Source: Chloroflexota bacterium
GTDB taxonomy: Bacteria > Chloroflexota > Dehalococcoidia > Lucifugimonadales > Lucifugimonadaceae
Length of the DNA: 64,000 nt
Direction of reading: 5' to 3'
NCBI GenBank assembly: GCA_024275195.1
Contig: JAJRZP010000160.1
Coordinates: 1-64,000 of the forward strand
Part shown: piece after piece, positions 62,375 through 64,000 of the stretch
Numbering within the stretch: position 1 is the first letter of the stretch
Layout: every line of letters starts with the position of its first letter
Program-made: the position numbers and the translations under genes
Notes under the pieces: model-generated
The model's input: the letters and a program-made list of their open reading frames with translations, nothing else
Databases searched by the model: none
What the model was told of the DNA's origin: nothing

Positions 62375-63067
62375 CTATTTCGTTCCGTTCGGACTACTCG
62401 ACATTGTCGCGGCGAGATCGAGAAAGTTCTTGTATATCTGGAGCCCCACTTCACCGCTTTTCTCGGGGTGGAACTGGGTTCCCACCACATTGCCTTGAGC
62501 AATGGCGGCACAGATTTCCACCCCGTAGTTAGTTGTAGCGGCTATCTCAGCACGTTTGTCGGGGACGCATCGGTAGGAGTGCACGAAGTAGAAATGTGAT
62601 CCCTGAGGAATTCCTCTGAACAACCGGTTGCGATTCTCTTCATCTTCAGTGAACTGAACCTCGTTCCACCCCATGTGCGGTACCTTCATTGCGAAGCCCA
62701 GATCGTCTGTCATACCGGTCGGAATCAGTTGCACTGTCCCCTCGACCAGGCCGAGTCCGGCAAGTTCGCCTTCTTCGGAGCTTTCGAACAGCACCTGCAA
62801 ACCCACGCATACACAGAGAAGCGGTTTCCCCGAGGCTGCAAACTCTTTTACAGGCTCGACCATCTTCAGTGTGTTGAGTGCCTTCATTACGGCGTCACTT
62901 GCGCCGACGCCAGGCAAAACGGCAGCATCAGCAGACGCCAACTCGGCAGGGTCACTCGTCACAACCGGGTCGGCTCCGACTTTACGCAACGCCTTCTCGA
63001 CACTGTGTACATTTGCTGCCCGCGTGTTGAGGACAACGATGCGGGGGTTGTTGTAATTCTCGGTCAA
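62375..63067 (-). CDS. hisH: Imidazole glycerol phosphate synthase, glutaminase subunit
   Basis: A 230-residue class I amidotransferase feeding ammonia to HisF. Nucleophile Cys in LLCVCVGLQVLFE (about C87), the HisH-specific PHMGWNEVQF, and the His/Glu pair in VGTQFHPEKSGEVG. It is first of the visible minus-strand his genes, 187 bases from the divergent IscA-type gene. Other his genes (hisB, C, D, G) are not in the window. Confidence 0.95.
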   Translation of the reverse strand: MTENYNNPRIVVLNTRAANVHSVEKALRKVGADPVVTSDPAELASADAAVLPGVGASDAVMKALNTLKMVEPVKEFAASGKPLLCVCVGLQVLFESSEEGELAGLGLVEGTVQLIPTGMTDDLGFAMKVPHMGWNEVQFTEDEENRNRLFRGIPQGSHFYFVHSYRCVPDKRAEIAATTNYGVEICAAIAQGNVVGTQFHPEKSGEVGLQIYKNFLDLAATMSSSPNGTK

Positions 63068-63254
63068 TCAGGTGTTCCTGTGAAATTCTGGCAAAGAGGA
63101 GTTACTTATTTCGAAGTATCAATTGTAGTTCGAAATACATCCAATCACCGCTGTTAAAGACTTTACGCGAATTTTTTGCGCGAAAGTCAGTTACGCGCGA
63201 GAATAGACGGCGTAGCATGAGTAGAGTCAGAACTACCACAGCAGGTAAAAAACT

Positions 63255-63614
63255 ATGACGATGGCACCGGAACGTTCAGTACCGATCAATACGATTGAGA
63301 TTACTGAAAAAGCGGCCAGCAAGGTCAAGCAGTTTGCAGCCGACAAAGGTATGGAGAAATTCGGCCTGAAGGTCGCTGTAAAGGGTGGCGGTTGCTCGGG
63401 TTTGACGTACGTCCTCGACATCGTCGATGGTCCAGAGGCTGACGATAAACTCATCATGCACCACGGAGTCGAGGTCTATGTGCCGAAGAAGGCATTCGTG
63501 TTCCTCGCCGGGACTGTGCTCGATTTCTCAGATGGCCTGAATGGCAAGGGTTTTGAGTTCTCGAACCCCAATGCTGCACGAACTTGCGGCTGCGGCACAT
63601 CGTTCTCGGTCTAG
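63255..63614 (+). CDS. IscA/ErpA-type iron-sulfur cluster assembly protein
   Basis: A 119-residue A-type carrier delivering Fe-S clusters to apoproteins. The three cysteines are present: VKGGGCSGLTYVLD and the C-terminal ARTCGCGTSFSV, with FSNPNA between them. ErpA, IscA and SufA cannot be separated by eye. It may serve targets such as LeuC, encoded in this window. It precedes the GcvT/YgfZ-like gene by 41 bases, another Fe-S related factor in many genomes, which supports an Fe-S role for both. Confidence 0.93.
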   Translation: MTMAPERSVPINTIEITEKAASKVKQFAADKGMEKFGLKVAVKGGGCSGLTYVLDIVDGPEADDKLIMHHGVEVYVPKKAFVFLAGTVLDFSDGLNGKGFEFSNPNAARTCGCGTSFSV

Positions 63615-63655
63615 CAGTTGTGTTGTCCGATTTGAACTGACTTTAGGTCGAACCT

Positions 63656-64000
63656 TTGCAATCAACAACAACTCTTCGAGCAGACCAGTCACAACAGGAC
63701 GCTATGGTGAATGGGTGCGGTCTGTTTCGTTGGGGAAAATCGACGATCGTGCGGCACATCGGTCCTGATGCACTGGATTTGCTGCATCGTCTGACTACGA
63801 GAGACCTCCTGTGTGTTGCTCCGGGTCGTACTCGACGAACTGTACTCACATCAGATCGTGGCAGGGTAGTCGATGTTTTACTTGTGGCCCACGTTTCGAA
63901 CAATCAGTTGCTTCTTGTTTCTGATTCGGACGATCCCGACCGGACAGTCTCGGCTATCGATTACTACACCATCATCGCGGACGCACAACTTTCAGACGTC
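63656..64000 (+). CDS. GcvT/YgfZ-type folate-binding protein, N-terminal part (cut by window edge)
   Basis: This frame is open at the right edge, so the track omits it. Translation gives DAMVNGCGLFRWGKSTIVRH, then HIGPDALDLLHRLTTRDL, a phosphate-loop-like VAPGRTRRTVLTSDRGRVVD and DVLLVAHVSNNQLLL. This is the N-terminal pattern of the aminomethyltransferase/YgfZ family. The TTG at 63656 keeps the helix before the conserved GCGLF; the ATG at 63704 would cut it. YgfZ members use folate in Fe-S cluster repair and often lie near A-type carriers, as here; GcvT would act in glycine cleavage. About 115 residues are visible. Confidence 0.75.
   Translation, partial: MQSTTTLRADQSQQDAMVNGCGLFRWGKSTIVRHIGPDALDLLHRLTTRDLLCVAPGRTRRTVLTSDRGRVVDVLLVAHVSNNQLLLVSDSDDPDRTVSAIDYYTIIADAQLSDV

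Noticed and set aside
1-64000. CRISPR arrays, tRNA or rRNA genes, insertion sequences, prophage or attachment sites
   Set aside because: No repeat-spacer pattern, no tRNA cloverleaf with a TTCRANNC-type loop in a gap, and no transposase or integrase frame was found on reading both strands.

Overview
The window looks like a piece of a mid-GC bacterial chromosome, most likely a marine Chloroflexota (SAR202 or a related Dehalococcoidia lineage). This is inferred from gene content: two enolase-superfamily (mandelate-racemase-like) enzymes, a DUF3179 lipoprotein, a penicillin-acylase-type hydrolase, T-box riboswitches in front of branched-chain amino acid genes, ribosomal protein S18 with four cysteines, and many TTG/GTG starts. 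No marker gene here proves the assignment. I see no tRNA, rRNA, CRISPR array, prophage or insertion sequence. Almost everything looks like core or house-keeping chromosome with short intergenic gaps.

Layout. 1-1.6 kb: DNA-uptake genes comEC (partial, cut by the left edge) and comEA on the minus strand. 1.9-8.6 kb: an enolase-superfamily enzyme, ilvE behind a structured leader, two membrane proteins (one a PAP2 relative that has lost its catalytic residues), a PHP phosphatase and a PIG-L deacetylase on the minus strand, and glyA. 8.7-17.2 kb: rpsF-ssb-rpsR, a SurA-like foldase, hom-thrC, an acetyltransferase, and an MshA-like glycosyltransferase converging with an MshD-like double GNAT protein. 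17.3-27.3 kb: a leucine-type T-box leader followed by ilvB-ilvN-ilvC-leuA, a terminator, then leuC-DUF4328-leuD-leuB. 27.3-28.5 kb: a minus-strand DUF3179 lipoprotein interrupted by a single in-frame TGA exactly where the family has the first Cys of its CPxC motif, with a bacterial SECIS-like hairpin directly downstream. This is the best candidate for something undescribed: a selenocysteine form of DUF3179.

28.7-34.3 kb: a penicillin acylase relative, a small basic ORF behind an operator-like promoter, a catabolic pair (enolase family plus MhpD-type hydratase) and a JAMM peptidase. 34.4-36.4 kb: citramalate synthase behind its own isoleucine-type T-box. Together with the leucine T-box this gives separate tRNA-sensing control of the isoleucine entry step and of the common ilv/leu genes. 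36.5-44.7 kb: DUF3090, an SCO1664-type kinase-like protein, a YcaQ/AlkX-type DNA glycosylase, an ergothioneine cluster (egtB, egtD and a flavin disulfide reductase relative), DUF427 and an inositol-phosphatase-family enzyme. 44.8-55.4 kb: htpX with a PspAB-like protein, an inactive-looking C26 amidotransferase relative, gyrA, an MMPL exporter overlapping a lipocalin-like lipoprotein, a flavin reductase with a structured leader, and a glycosyltransferase. 55.4-64 kb: glutamate-type dehydrogenase, rplU-rpmA-rpmE, DUF1385, the minus-strand histidine cluster hisH-hisA-methyltransferase-hisF-HAD-hisIE, an IscA-type iron-sulfur protein and the start of a GcvT/YgfZ-type protein.

Taken together the window is dominated by amino-acid biosynthesis (Ile, Val, Leu, Thr, Ser/Gly, His) and by thiol or redox functions (ergothioneine, several mycothiol-associated families, and the proposed selenoprotein).
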